From: Asanoa sp040676615
GTDB taxonomy: Bacteria > Actinomycetota > Actinomycetes > Mycobacteriales > Micromonosporaceae
Direction of reading: 5' to 3'
NCBI RefSeq assembly: GCF_040676615.1
Contig: NZ_JBFAPI010000002.1
Span: forward strand, 310,001-374,000
DNA: 64,000 nt
Shown: one piece after another, positions 44,760-53,229 of the stretch
Layout of the letters: each line of letters starts with the position of its first letter
How positions within the stretch are numbered: the stretch's first letter is position 1
Notes under the pieces: generated by a model
Database searches by the model: none
The model's input: the letters and a program-made list of their open reading frames with translations, nothing else
Told to the model about the DNA's origin: nothing
Position numbers and translations under genes: made by a program

Positions 44760-46228
44760 CGCTCGTCGAACGCACCCGCGCCGCGTTGACCAGGGCCGCG
44801 ACGGTCTACCGGGGCAGCGGCTTCGACCAGCGCATCGCCGAGGTGCGCGAGCGGCTCGACGAACCGTTGCGGGTGGCGATCGCCGGTCGGGTCAAGTCCG
44901 GCAAGTCCACCTTGCTCAACGCGCTGATCGCCGACCGGCTCGCGCCGACCGACGCCGGCGAGTGCACCCGGATCGTCACCTGGTACCGGGACGGCCACAC
45001 CTACCGGGTCACCCTGCACCCGCGCTCCGGCGCGCCGCGCCAACTGCGATTCACCCGCGACGACGGCGCGATCGAGGTCGACCTCGGCGGCACCCGGCCC
45101 GAAGACGTGCACTCGCTCGACATCACCTGGCCGTCGCAGGCGCTGCGCGGTGCGACGCTGATCGACACGCCCGGCATCGGCTCGCTGTCCGAGCGGGTCT
45201 CGCGCCGGGCCTGGGAGCTGCTGGCGCCCGACGACGAGGAGACGCCGGCCGACGCGGTGCTCTACCTGATGCGCCATCTACACGCCAAAGACCTGGAGTT
45301 CCTGCACGCGTTCCACGACACCGAGGTGTCCCGGCCCAACCCGGTCAACGCGATCGGCGTGCTGTCGCGGGCCGACGAGATCGGTGTCGGGCGGCTCGAC
45401 GCGATGGCCTCGGCCCGCCGGATCGCCACCCGGCTGGCCACCGACGCCAACGTGCGGCGGGTGGTGCAGACCGTCGTACCGGTGGCCGGCCTGCTCGCGG
45501 AGACCGCGGCGACCCTGACCGAGACCGAGGTGCGGCAACTGCGCGCGGTCGCGGCGCTGGAGGTCAAGCCGGCCGAGGAACTGATGCTCACCGCCGACCG
45601 GTTCGTCAACACGCTGCCCGAGCTGGGGCTGACCTCGATCGAGCGGGAGGCGCTGCTGGCCCGGTTCGGCCTCTACGGCATCCGCCTGGCCAGCACGCTG
45701 CTGCGCCAGGGCGCGCTGACCACCGCCACCGCGCTGGCCCGCGAGCTGACGGAGCGCAGCGGGCTGACCGACCTCCAGGAGGTGCTCGGGTCGCTCTTCT
45801 TCGAGCGGCGCGACGTGCTCAAGGCCCGATCGGCGCTGCTCGCCCTCGACTCGCTGGCCCGCAGCCGGCCCCGACCGGGCAGCCCGGCCGTCGCGGCGGA
45901 GGTCGAGGAGATCGTCGCGTCCGCGCATCCGTTCAACGAGTTGCGGGTGCTGGCCACGCTGCGCGCCGGCTGGCTGGGTGGCAAGCCGGCGGTGGTCGAC
46001 GAACTGGAGCGGGTCATCGGGGGTACGGGCACCGCACCGCACATCCGCCTCGACCTCCCACCCGACGCGGCGGCGGGGCAACTGCGCTCGGCCGCCTCGG
46101 AGGCGCTGCTGCGCTGGCAGCGGCGTGCGGAGAACCCGATGACCGCCCACGAGATGGCGGTCGCGGCGCGGGTGGCGGTGCGGTCGTGCGAGGGTCTGCT
46201 GGCCGATCTCAACGGCCGGGCGCGCTGA
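44756..46228 (+). CDS. iniC: dynamin-like GTPase, IniC-like
   Basis: 490 residues; ATG 44756 overlaps the iniA TGA (ATGA), so the two GTPases are translationally coupled. G1 GRVKSGKST (44-52) and G3 DTPG (137-140) are intact, but the G4 position reads SRAD (204-207), weaker than TKxD, so guanine specificity may be relaxed. No strong membrane hairpin is visible, unlike IniA, which suggests it is a soluble partner in a hetero-oligomer, as known for paired bacterial dynamins. Confidence 0.88.
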   Translation: MTLVERTRAALTRAATVYRGSGFDQRIAEVRERLDEPLRVAIAGRVKSGKSTLLNALIADRLAPTDAGECTRIVTWYRDGHTYRVTLHPRSGAPRQLRFTRDDGAIEVDLGGTRPEDVHSLDITWPSQALRGATLIDTPGIGSLSERVSRRAWELLAPDDEETPADAVLYLMRHLHAKDLEFLHAFHDTEVSRPNPVNAIGVLSRADEIGVGRLDAMASARRIATRLATDANVRRVVQTVVPVAGLLAETAATLTETEVRQLRAVAALEVKPAEELMLTADRFVNTLPELGLTSIEREALLARFGLYGIRLASTLLRQGALTTATALARELTERSGLTDLQEVLGSLFFERRDVLKARSALLALDSLARSRPRPGSPAVAAEVEEIVASAHPFNELRVLATLRAGWLGGKPAVVDELERVIGGTGTAPHIRLDLPPDAAAGQLRSAASEALLRWQRRAENPMTAHEMAVAARVAVRSCEGLLADLNGRAR

Positions 46229-46250
46229 TCATGCGGTGTCGCCCGGGCGG

Positions 46251-46856
46251 TCAGCCGTCCAGATCGCCGTCGTCGAGGTCGTCGTCCGGGTCGTCCGGGT
46301 CGTCCGGGTCGCCCGGGTCGTCGCCGTCGAGTCCGTCGTCTCCGTCGTCGAGATCGAGGGTGGAGTCGACCAGGTCGAGAGCAGGATCGTCGACCTGGAA
46401 GCCGTCGGTCGCGTCGTCGAAGTCGTCGCCGTCCGCGTCGTCGGCCCCGTCGTCGGCCGCGTCGTCGAGGTCGTCGCCGGCGGCGTCGGTGCCGAGGTCG
46501 GCATCCGCATCGGCACCCGCGCCGAACTCGAACTCGCCGATCCCGGCGTGCGCGTCCGGCGCCGCGTCGAACACGGCGTCGAGGTCTTCGGCGGCGTCCG
46601 GGTCAGGTGCGGTCGCCAGCAGGTCGAACCATTCGGTGCCGGTGCCGTCGGTCTCCGCCGGCACGCCGCTGTTGGCCGTGACGAACGGTGCCAGGTGCTC
46701 GGCGACCTCCGCCGGCGCCGTGCCGGCGAAGCTGACCACCGCTTCGGCGACCAGGTCGGCCGGCAGGTCGTGGCCGGCGGCGGCGAGCGCGTCCGCACCC
46801 GCGGACGGGTCGCCGACCAGGTCGGAGAAGACGTCCTTGAGTGGTCGCGCGTCCAT
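46251..46856 (-). CDS. acidic Asp-repeat protein, IniB-like N-terminus
   Basis: 201 residues. Residues 1-65 (MDARPLKDVFSDLVGDPSAG onward) form a small helical domain reminiscent of the IniB N-terminus; the last third is almost pure Asp/Gly/Leu/Pro (DDGDDGLDGDDPGDPDDPD). No signal or membrane segment. It lies on the opposite strand inside the island, converging with iniC at 22 bp and diverging from the Hsp70 gene, with which it may share a promoter region of 167 bp. Codon-position GC bias supports coding; function unknown. Confidence 0.7.
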   Translation of the reverse strand: MDARPLKDVFSDLVGDPSAGADALAAAGHDLPADLVAEAVVSFAGTAPAEVAEHLAPFVTANSGVPAETDGTGTEWFDLLATAPDPDAAEDLDAVFDAAPDAHAGIGEFEFGAGADADADLGTDAAGDDLDDAADDGADDADGDDFDDATDGFQVDDPALDLVDSTLDLDDGDDGLDGDDPGDPDDPDDPDDDLDDGDLDG

Positions 46857-47023
46857 GCGTCAACACTATGGCCGCCGGTGCGCCGCCGCCGTCGGGGACT
46901 TCCCCGTGCGGTCCCCCATTCGACGCGACCCTGCGGTCGGACTCCCGACAGCATCCGGCGCGCCGCTGTGCCATCAAGAACACTCGATCCAGCACCCTGC
47001 CCACGACCACCGGAGCGACCGCG

Positions 47024-49294
47024 ATGTACGCACTCGGCGTTGACCTCGGCACCACGTTCACCGCGGCCGCGACCTGGCGGGCGGGCCATGCGGAGATCGC
47101 CGCGCTGGGCAGCCGGGCGGCCGCCGTACCCTCCGTCGTGTTGCTCCGGGAAGACGAGACGTTCCTGACCGGTGAGCCGGCCAACCGGCGCGGGCTGACC
47201 GAGCCGCACCGGGTGGCCCGCGAGTTCAAGCGTCGCTTCGGCGACACCACGCCGATCCTGCTCGGTGGCGTGCCGTACTCGGCCGAGGCGCTGATGGGCC
47301 GCCTGCTCCGCTGGACCCTCGACGAGGTGGCCACCCGGGAGGGTGGCCGGCCGCGGGCGATCACCGTCTCGCACCCGGCCAACTGGGGTCCCTACAAGAC
47401 CGACCTGCTGCGCCAGGCCGTGCGCCTGTCCGGCATCGAGGAGCCGGTCTCGTTCACCACCGAGCCCGAGGCCGCCGCGGTGTTCTACGCGAGCCAGCAG
47501 CGCATCGACACCGGCGCCGTAGTCGCGGTCTACGACCTTGGCGGCGGCACGTTCGACGCGGCGGTGCTGCGCAAGACCGCGACCGGTTTCGAGATCCTCG
47601 GCCAGCCGGAGGGCATCGAGCGGCTCGGCGGCATCGACTTCGATGCCGCCGTCTTCCACCACGTCGTGCAGGCGCTCGGCGGCAAGCTCGACGAACTCGA
47701 CGAAGACGACCCGAGCGCGATCGCCGCCGTGTCCCGGTTGCGCGAGGAGTGCGTGGCCGCGAAGGAGGCGCTGTCCGCCGACACCGACGCGTCCATCCCG
47801 GTGCTGCTGCCCAACGTCTCCACCGAGGTCCGGCTGACCCGCGGCGAGCTCGAGTCGATGGTCCGGCCGGCGCTCTACGGCTCGATCGAGGCGCTGCGCC
47901 GGGCGCTGCGCTCGGCCGCCGTCGAGGCCGAGCAGTTGCACTCGGTGCTGCTGGTCGGCGGCTCCTCGCGGATGCCGATCGTCGCCCAACTCGTCGCCGC
48001 CGAGCTCAACCGGCCGGTTGCGGTCGACGCGCACCCCAAGCACGCGGTGGCGCTGGGCGCGGCCCGGTTGGCCGGCGCACCGCTGGCACCGGCGTCCGGG
48101 CCGGCGCCCGGCACAGCGGCGGCCCGCGGCTCCGCGACGGTGACCATCCACCACCCGCCGACCCGCAGCACCGGTTCCGCACCCGTGAGCGCGCCGCCAC
48201 GACCGACCTCGCCGGGCCCAGCCGGCGCCACCGGCCCGGTCAGCACTGCCGGCCCGGTCAGCGCCGCCGGCCCAGTCGGCGCCGCCGGCCCGGTCAGCGC
48301 CGCCGGCCCGGTCAGCGCCGCCGGCCCGGCCGGCACCGCCGGCCCAGTCAGCGCCGCCGGCCCGGCCGGCACCCCCGGCCCAGTCAGCGCCGCCGGCCCG
48401 GCCGGCACCCCCGGCCCAGTCGGCGCCGCCGGCATGCCGCACGCTCCGGCCGGCCCGCCACCGATGCCCAGCGCGCCGGTCAGCCCACCGCCAGGCCGCC
48501 CGGTTTCGAGTCCGCCCCGCCCGGTCGGATACATGTCCAGCGCCCCGGTCAGCCCGCCACCCGGCCGCCCGGTTTCGGGCCCGGTCGGCAGCCAGCAGCG
48601 GCCCACCGCGCCGCCCCGCCCGCCGCAACCGGAGCAGCCGACGGCCCGGATGCCGACGGTCTTCGCCTCCGGCCGGGCCGGCTCGGCACCGACCTCCCCC
48701 GCACCGGCCTGGTCGCGCCCGAGCACCTACGACTACGCGCCGCCGCCGCCCACCTCGCCCAAGCGCGGCGGGCGGGTCGCGCTGCTGACCACCGTCGCCG
48801 TGGTGGTCGTCGCGCTCGCCGGCGCCGCCGTCTGGGTCAACCGCGACCGCCTCGGCCTGACCAGCGCCGATGGCGGCCCCACCACGCCGGCCACCACCGC
48901 GGCCGGGCCGACGGCCCCGGTTTTGCCGCCGGCCGAGCGGTGCACCGACGCGATCCAGGGCAACCCGCGCTGGGTCTGCATCACCCAGGCATTCGTCGAC
49001 AACGAGAAGTTCGTCGTCGAATACCGAGCGGAATGGAGCGGCGCGACGCCGAACAACAGCGGCGGCTTCCACCTGCACATCTACGGCGGCGACGGTAAGA
49101 GTCCCCAGGGCCGGTTCTATCTGGAGGACAAACAGCCGTCGGTACGCTCCGTCACCGGCGGCAACTACCAGGACATCATCGCCGGCCACCCGAAGGTCTG
49201 CGCCCGCATCGCCGACGCGGCCGACGCCCTGGTGAAAGACACCGACGGCGGCGTCGACACCGGCAACTGCGTGACCATCCAGGATCGTCGTTAA
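47024..49294 (+). CDS. membrane-anchored Hsp70-type ATPase with exported C-terminal domain
   Basis: 756 residues from ATG 47024 (after CGGAGCG). Residues 1-350 are an Hsp70/actin-type ATPase: GVDLGTTFT (5-13), YDLGGGTFD (170-178), LVGGSSRMP (310-318). There is no peptide-binding SBD; instead a Pro-rich linker (about 355-583) including Gly-Pro hexapeptide repeats at 404-470, one membrane helix 584-605, and an exported C-terminal domain of about 150 residues with Cys 640, 652, 726 and 749 (two possible disulfides). The layout suggests transmembrane coupling of ATPase state to an extracytoplasmic domain. The larger upstream frame is antisense to the Asp-rich gene. Confidence 0.9.
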   Translation: MYALGVDLGTTFTAAATWRAGHAEIAALGSRAAAVPSVVLLREDETFLTGEPANRRGLTEPHRVAREFKRRFGDTTPILLGGVPYSAEALMGRLLRWTLDEVATREGGRPRAITVSHPANWGPYKTDLLRQAVRLSGIEEPVSFTTEPEAAAVFYASQQRIDTGAVVAVYDLGGGTFDAAVLRKTATGFEILGQPEGIERLGGIDFDAAVFHHVVQALGGKLDELDEDDPSAIAAVSRLREECVAAKEALSADTDASIPVLLPNVSTEVRLTRGELESMVRPALYGSIEALRRALRSAAVEAEQLHSVLLVGGSSRMPIVAQLVAAELNRPVAVDAHPKHAVALGAARLAGAPLAPASGPAPGTAAARGSATVTIHHPPTRSTGSAPVSAPPRPTSPGPAGATGPVSTAGPVSAAGPVGAAGPVSAAGPVSAAGPAGTAGPVSAAGPAGTPGPVSAAGPAGTPGPVGAAGMPHAPAGPPPMPSAPVSPPPGRPVSSPPRPVGYMSSAPVSPPPGRPVSGPVGSQQRPTAPPRPPQPEQPTARMPTVFASGRAGSAPTSPAPAWSRPSTYDYAPPPPTSPKRGGRVALLTTVAVVVVALAGAAVWVNRDRLGLTSADGGPTTPATTAAGPTAPVLPPAERCTDAIQGNPRWVCITQAFVDNEKFVVEYRAEWSGATPNNSGGFHLHIYGGDGKSPQGRFYLEDKQPSVRSVTGGNYQDIIAGHPKVCARIADAADALVKDTDGGVDTGNCVTIQDRR
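48233..48433 (+). repeat. Gly-Pro hexapeptide repeat tract within the Hsp70-type gene
   Basis: About eleven copies of an 18-bp unit encoding GPVSAA, GPAGTA or GPAGTP. Gly recurs every six or sometimes three residues, collagen-like but not a strict Gly-X-Y. The unit forms a flexible or extended stalk just inside the membrane. Confidence 0.85.
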
Positions 49295-49363
49295 CGTTTC
49301 GCTTTAGCAAAAAAGGCCGGATCGACGACCGACAGCGCACAAATCGCAAGGCAGACTCGTTTC

Positions 49364-52099
49364 GTGGCACTCAACCGCGACGCCGCCCCGGTCGGCCGGT
49401 CCGATGTGCTCAACCTGCTGCACGCCCGGTTGAGCGCGGGCGAGAGCGTGGTCGTCTACGGCCCGGCCGGCATCGGCAAGTCCACGGTGCTCGCCGCCTA
49501 CCCGGCGCTGGCCGGCGATCCGCTGGTGCTGCACGCCAACGCCGCCGAGGTCGAGTCCGGCCTGCCCTACCTGACGCTGGTCGACCTCTTCGACGGCGTC
49601 AGCGGCGACGGCCTCCCCCGTCACCTGCGGGCCGCGTTCGACGGCGCCCTGCTCCGCGGCGCCGCCCCGGTCACCGCGCAGGACCAGCTCGCCGTCCGCC
49701 TCGCCACCCTCGAGGTGCTGCGCCGCCTCGCCGCCAACCGCACCGTCCTGATGCTGGTCGACGACCTGCAGTGGGTCGACCCGCACAGCGCCGGCGTGCT
49801 CCGCTTCGTCGCCCGCCGGCTGGCCGGCGCCCGCGTCCGGCTGCTCGGCGCCGAACGGGTCGAGAACGCCGCCGGGCCGCGACACACCGACCTGTGCCCG
49901 GCGCCGACCAGCGAGTTGCTGCTTCCGCCTTTGACCGAATACGACACCGCCGACCTGCTGCGGGTGCGGTTTGGCCCGGTGCTGTCGCTGTCGACCATCG
50001 CCCGGGTGCACGAGGCCAGCCAGGGCAACCCGCTGCTCGCCGTCGAGCTGGGCCGCACCCTGGTCGCCCGGGGCGGCACGATCGGTGTCGACCAGCCGCT
50101 GCCTGTCCCCGAACGGCTCCGCCCGCTGCTCGCACAGCGGCTGGCCAGCCTGCCCGCGCACAGCGGCCCGGTGCTGCTGCGGGCGGCCGCCGCTGCCCGC
50201 CCGACGGTCGCCCTGGTCGGCGGCGACGGCGACGCCAAGGCCGGGCTCGAAGCGGCGATGGAAGCCGGGCTCGCCACCGTCGGTCCCGACGAGATGGTCC
50301 GCTTCGCCCACCCGCTGCTGCGCGAGTTGGTCTACGCCGACGCCCCGCCCGCGGCCCGCGCGGCGGCGCACGAGCACATCGCCGCGCGTACCGACGACTC
50401 GGTCGAACGGGCCCGGCACCTCGCGCTGGCCCGACCGCACGACGACGAAGACCTCGCCGCCCAACTGGTCGAGGCGGCCACCACGGCGCGGATGCGGGGC
50501 GCGCCGGCGGTCGCCGCCGACCTCGCCGAACGGGCCGCCGAACGGACCCCGGCCGAGCTGCCGGGCCTGGCCGCCGCGCGCCGCTACGCGGCCGCCGAGC
50601 ACGCGCAGGCCGCCGGTCTCACCGCAGACGCGCACCGGCTGGCGTCCGCGTCCCTCGCCGCCGCCGACGACCCGGGCGTACGCGTCGGTGCGCGGCTGCT
50701 CATCGTCGACCTCGCCGGCCAGGACCAGTCGGCCGTCGGCCCGGTGCTCGACGCCGCCTTCGCCGACGCCGGCGACGACCCGGCACTGCTCTGCCGGGTC
50801 CGGCACTACCGGGCGCTCAAGGCCTACTACGACGCCGACATCGAGTTGGCCGACGCCGAGCTCAAGCGGGGCGAGGGCGAGGCACGCGAGGCCGGCGCCA
50901 CCGAGCATCTGGTCTCCCTGCTGGCCACCCGATCGCTGATCCACGGAGCGCGCGACCCGGAGAGCGCCCGGTTGCTCAGCCACGCCGCCTCGCTGGCCGC
51001 CGACCTGCCGCCGAGCACCGAGAGCGTGCACGCCGCCGCGATGTACGCGCGCGGGCGGGTCTACGCCGGTGACATGGCGGAGGCGATCCGGGTGATCGAG
51101 ACCCAGCGCGACGCGGTGCTGCGCTCCGGCACCCTGCGCGATCTGTCCACCGTGCTGCTCGCGTCCGCGTCGATCTACTCGCGTTCCGGTCGCGGTCCCG
51201 ACGCGCTGCGGTCCGGCCGCGAGGCGATGCGGCTGATCCTCGACATGGAGGCGACACCCGGGCACGGCCTGGTCGTCGGCGCCCTTGGCGAGGCACTGGC
51301 CGGCTCTCCCGCGGTCGCGGCCGGGCTGCTGGTCCAGGCGATCGAGGCGTGTTCGGCGGCCGGCGACGAAGACTGGCTGCGCCTGGCGCACGCCGCGCAC
51401 GGCCAGGTGCTGCTCTTCCAGGACGCGCCCGACGCGGCGGTGGCCGAGTTCCGCAAGGCCCGGGAGCTGGAGCGCCGGCTCGCCCGCAACGACCCGGCCC
51501 TCTTCCTCTGGCATGCCGACTTCGTCGAGGCCCTCGCCGCGGTCGGCGCGCTCGACGACGCGGCCGAGGTGCTGACCGAGACCCGCGCGGTCGCCGCTGC
51601 GCTCAACCGCGACGTCGTCCAGCTCGGACTGTCGCGGGCCGGCGCTCTGGTGACCGCCGCGAGCGGCGAGCCCCGCGATGCGGCGGTCGACCTGGCCGAG
51701 GCGCTGGCCGAAGCGGGCGACCACCCGTACCCGATGGAAGTCGCGAAGGCCTGGCACACGCTCGCGACGCTCGAGCGGCGCGCCCACCGACGCGGCGCGG
51801 CGCGGTCCGCGCTCGTCGAGGCGATCGGCGGGTACGCGGCCGCCAGCGCGGCGCCGTGGCTGGCCGCGGCCGAGGCCGAGCTGTCCCGGCTCGACGGCGG
51901 CCAGGGCCAGGGGCTCTCGGAGACCGAGCGGCGGATCGTCGACCTGCTGCTGGCCGGCGCCACCAACCGCGAGATCGCCCGCGCCACCCACCTGTCGGTC
52001 AAGGCCATCGAGGCCAAGCTGACCCGCCTCTACCGGCGGCACGGCGTGCGCAACCGGGCCCAGCTCACCCGCGCCCTGGGCGGGACACCTAGCCCCTGA
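49364..52099 (+). CDS. large ATP-binding LuxR-family (LAL-type) regulator
   Basis: 911 residues. N-terminal AAA/STAND ATPase with Walker A GPAGIGKS (33-40) and Walker B VLMLVDDLQWVD (128-139); a long TPR-like helical middle; C-terminal LuxR HTH about 845-905 (LSETERRIVDLLLAGATNREIARA, HLSVKAIEAKLTRLYRRHG). GTG 49364 follows a short AT-rich stretch with no clear ribosome site. It bounds the ini-like island on the right, mirroring the degenerate regulator at the left. It may sense the stress signal and control the Hsp70 gene (inference). Confidence 0.9.
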   Translation: MALNRDAAPVGRSDVLNLLHARLSAGESVVVYGPAGIGKSTVLAAYPALAGDPLVLHANAAEVESGLPYLTLVDLFDGVSGDGLPRHLRAAFDGALLRGAAPVTAQDQLAVRLATLEVLRRLAANRTVLMLVDDLQWVDPHSAGVLRFVARRLAGARVRLLGAERVENAAGPRHTDLCPAPTSELLLPPLTEYDTADLLRVRFGPVLSLSTIARVHEASQGNPLLAVELGRTLVARGGTIGVDQPLPVPERLRPLLAQRLASLPAHSGPVLLRAAAAARPTVALVGGDGDAKAGLEAAMEAGLATVGPDEMVRFAHPLLRELVYADAPPAARAAAHEHIAARTDDSVERARHLALARPHDDEDLAAQLVEAATTARMRGAPAVAADLAERAAERTPAELPGLAAARRYAAAEHAQAAGLTADAHRLASASLAAADDPGVRVGARLLIVDLAGQDQSAVGPVLDAAFADAGDDPALLCRVRHYRALKAYYDADIELADAELKRGEGEAREAGATEHLVSLLATRSLIHGARDPESARLLSHAASLAADLPPSTESVHAAAMYARGRVYAGDMAEAIRVIETQRDAVLRSGTLRDLSTVLLASASIYSRSGRGPDALRSGREAMRLILDMEATPGHGLVVGALGEALAGSPAVAAGLLVQAIEACSAAGDEDWLRLAHAAHGQVLLFQDAPDAAVAEFRKARELERRLARNDPALFLWHADFVEALAAVGALDDAAEVLTETRAVAAALNRDVVQLGLSRAGALVTAASGEPRDAAVDLAEALAEAGDHPYPMEVAKAWHTLATLERRAHRRGAARSALVEAIGGYAAASAAPWLAAAEAELSRLDGGQGQGLSETERRIVDLLLAGATNREIARATHLSVKAIEAKLTRLYRRHGVRNRAQLTRALGGTPSP

Positions 52100-52181
52100 C
52101 CAGCCGGCGTTCACCCGGGCTCGTGGTTGTTACCGTCGCGGTTGCGAAGGTCGCCGCGTCGCCGAGGGAGGCCCGAGCCGG

Positions 52182-52479
52182 GTGGGTGCCGAACGGTCAG
52201 CAGACGACGAGTTCGAGGCCATCCTGCGCGACCGCGCGGTCCATACGGTCTTCCAGCCGGTCGTCGCGATCGCCGACCGGTCCGTCGCGGGCTTCGAGGC
52301 CCTGGCCCGTTGGCCGGCGGGCCGCTACTTCACCGATCTCGCGCTGTTCGTCAACCTCGACCCGTTCACCCTGCGACGCCCGCGAGACTCGAGGCGCCTT
52401 CGAGGTGGGCGTCTGCTACGACCGCGAACGCATCGTCGAGGCCACCCTCCCGCTGGTGCGCCGCCTCGGCGGCCTATAG
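52182..52479 (+). pseudogene. remnant of an EAL/DICT-type signalling protein
   Basis: From GTG 52182 the frame reads LRDRAVHTVFQPVVAIADRS, then GFEALARWP, a clear N-terminus of an EAL (cyclic-di-GMP phosphodiesterase) domain, but the ELL/EVL catalytic segments are missing. At about 52375 similarity shifts to another frame encoding FEVGVCYDRERIVEATLPLVRRL before a TAG, resembling the end of a DICT sensory domain. The intervening several hundred residues are deleted and the frame is broken, so the product is not functional. The TAG abuts the convergent GNAT stop. Confidence 0.65.
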
Positions 52480-53007
52480 CGGTTTGTGGAAGACGACGAA
52501 GTCGCAGGCGGTGGCGAGTCGCGGCGCGAGCGCGGGGTGGGCCTCCTCGAACGGATCGCGCCGGACCTCGCGGTAGCCCAGGCGGGTGTACCACTCGCGC
52601 AGGAACTCCTTGACCGGATGCGCCCAGTCGCGCGGCACGAGCAGCTCGAGCTGCATCCGGTGCAGGCCCTGGCTGCGGGCCCAGGCCTCGGCGAACCCGA
52701 CCAGCTCGCGACCGACGCCCACACCGCGGTGTGCCGGGTCGGCGACCAGCATGCCGAACTCACCCTCGCCGGTCGGCAGCCGGCAGACCCGGACCAGGCC
52801 GACCAGCCGCGGGCCGGCCAGGGCGACGGCCAGCTCGCCGGCCCGGATGACCGCCGCCATCTCGGCCGGATGGGTGCGCCGGGCGCCGGGCTGCCAGAGC
52901 CCTTTCTCCGCCTCGGCATAGACGTCGTTGACCAACTCGGCGACCTCGCTGACGAACGCGTCGTCGTCGGCCGCCCCCGCTCGCGCGATCGAGATGTCCA
53001 GCGCCAC
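52474..53007 (-). CDS. GNAT-family N-acetyltransferase
   Basis: 177 residues from GTG 53007 (VALDISIARAGAADDDAF); a longer frame to 53085 adds Arg/Ala-rich sequence with no similarity. The acetyl-CoA loop is in LVADPAHRGVGVGRELVGFAE, with the C-terminal FLREWYTRLGYREVRRDPFEE completing the fold. The substrate cannot be inferred. Its 3' end converges with the EAL/DICT remnant. Confidence 0.88.
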   Translation of the reverse strand: MALDISIARAGAADDDAFVSEVAELVNDVYAEAEKGLWQPGARRTHPAEMAAVIRAGELAVALAGPRLVGLVRVCRLPTGEGEFGMLVADPAHRGVGVGRELVGFAEAWARSQGLHRMQLELLVPRDWAHPVKEFLREWYTRLGYREVRRDPFEEAHPALAPRLATACDFVVFHKPL

Positions 53008-53126
53008 ACAAAAACCGTATCTGCTGCCGCGAGCGGCGGCGGACCTGGCAGCGCAGCGCAGCGGAGCGGTCCCCGGCGGGAGCAACGGTCGCGCCCACCG
53101 CGGACCCGGGAAAGGCCCGCGAGGCT

Positions 53127-53191
53127 TTGCTCCGCACCCCTGCGGGAAGCGCGCCGGAGCGGCCGGCGCTTCCCGCAGGGGTGCAGAGCAA
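53127..53191. terminator. long inverted repeat downstream of the S8 protease gene
   Basis: Perfect 17-bp arms ACCCCTGCGGGAAGCGC (53136-53152) and GCGCTTCCCGCAGGGGT (53166-53182) enclose 13 nt that can themselves pair; the stem extends outward about nine more pairs with one mismatch. It lies 39 nt past the S8 stop and could terminate transcription from either side, or be a mobile repetitive element. Confidence 0.7.
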
Positions 53192-53193
53192 GG

Positions 53194-53216
53194 AGGGCGC
53201 CCTCGCGGGGCGCCCT
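53194..53216 (-). terminator. hairpin just behind the S8 protease stop
   Basis: AGGGCGCC (53194-53201) pairs with GGCGCCCT (53209-53216) across CTCGCGG. It lies 13 nt after the minus-strand stop codon of the protease and is followed on that strand by the longer hairpin, giving two tandem stems. Confidence 0.6.
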
Positions 53217-53229
53217 GCCGATGCGACGG

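Noticed and set aside
46229..49189. 986-codon minus-strand open frame across the Hsp70 gene
   Set aside because: Composition is repetitive Arg/Gly/Ala with no motif, while the plus-strand Hsp70 frame has intact ATPase motifs. It is a shadow.
49304..52114. 936-codon minus-strand open frame
   Set aside because: Antisense of the LuxR/ATPase gene, which has Walker motifs and an HTH; the reverse frame has no domain.
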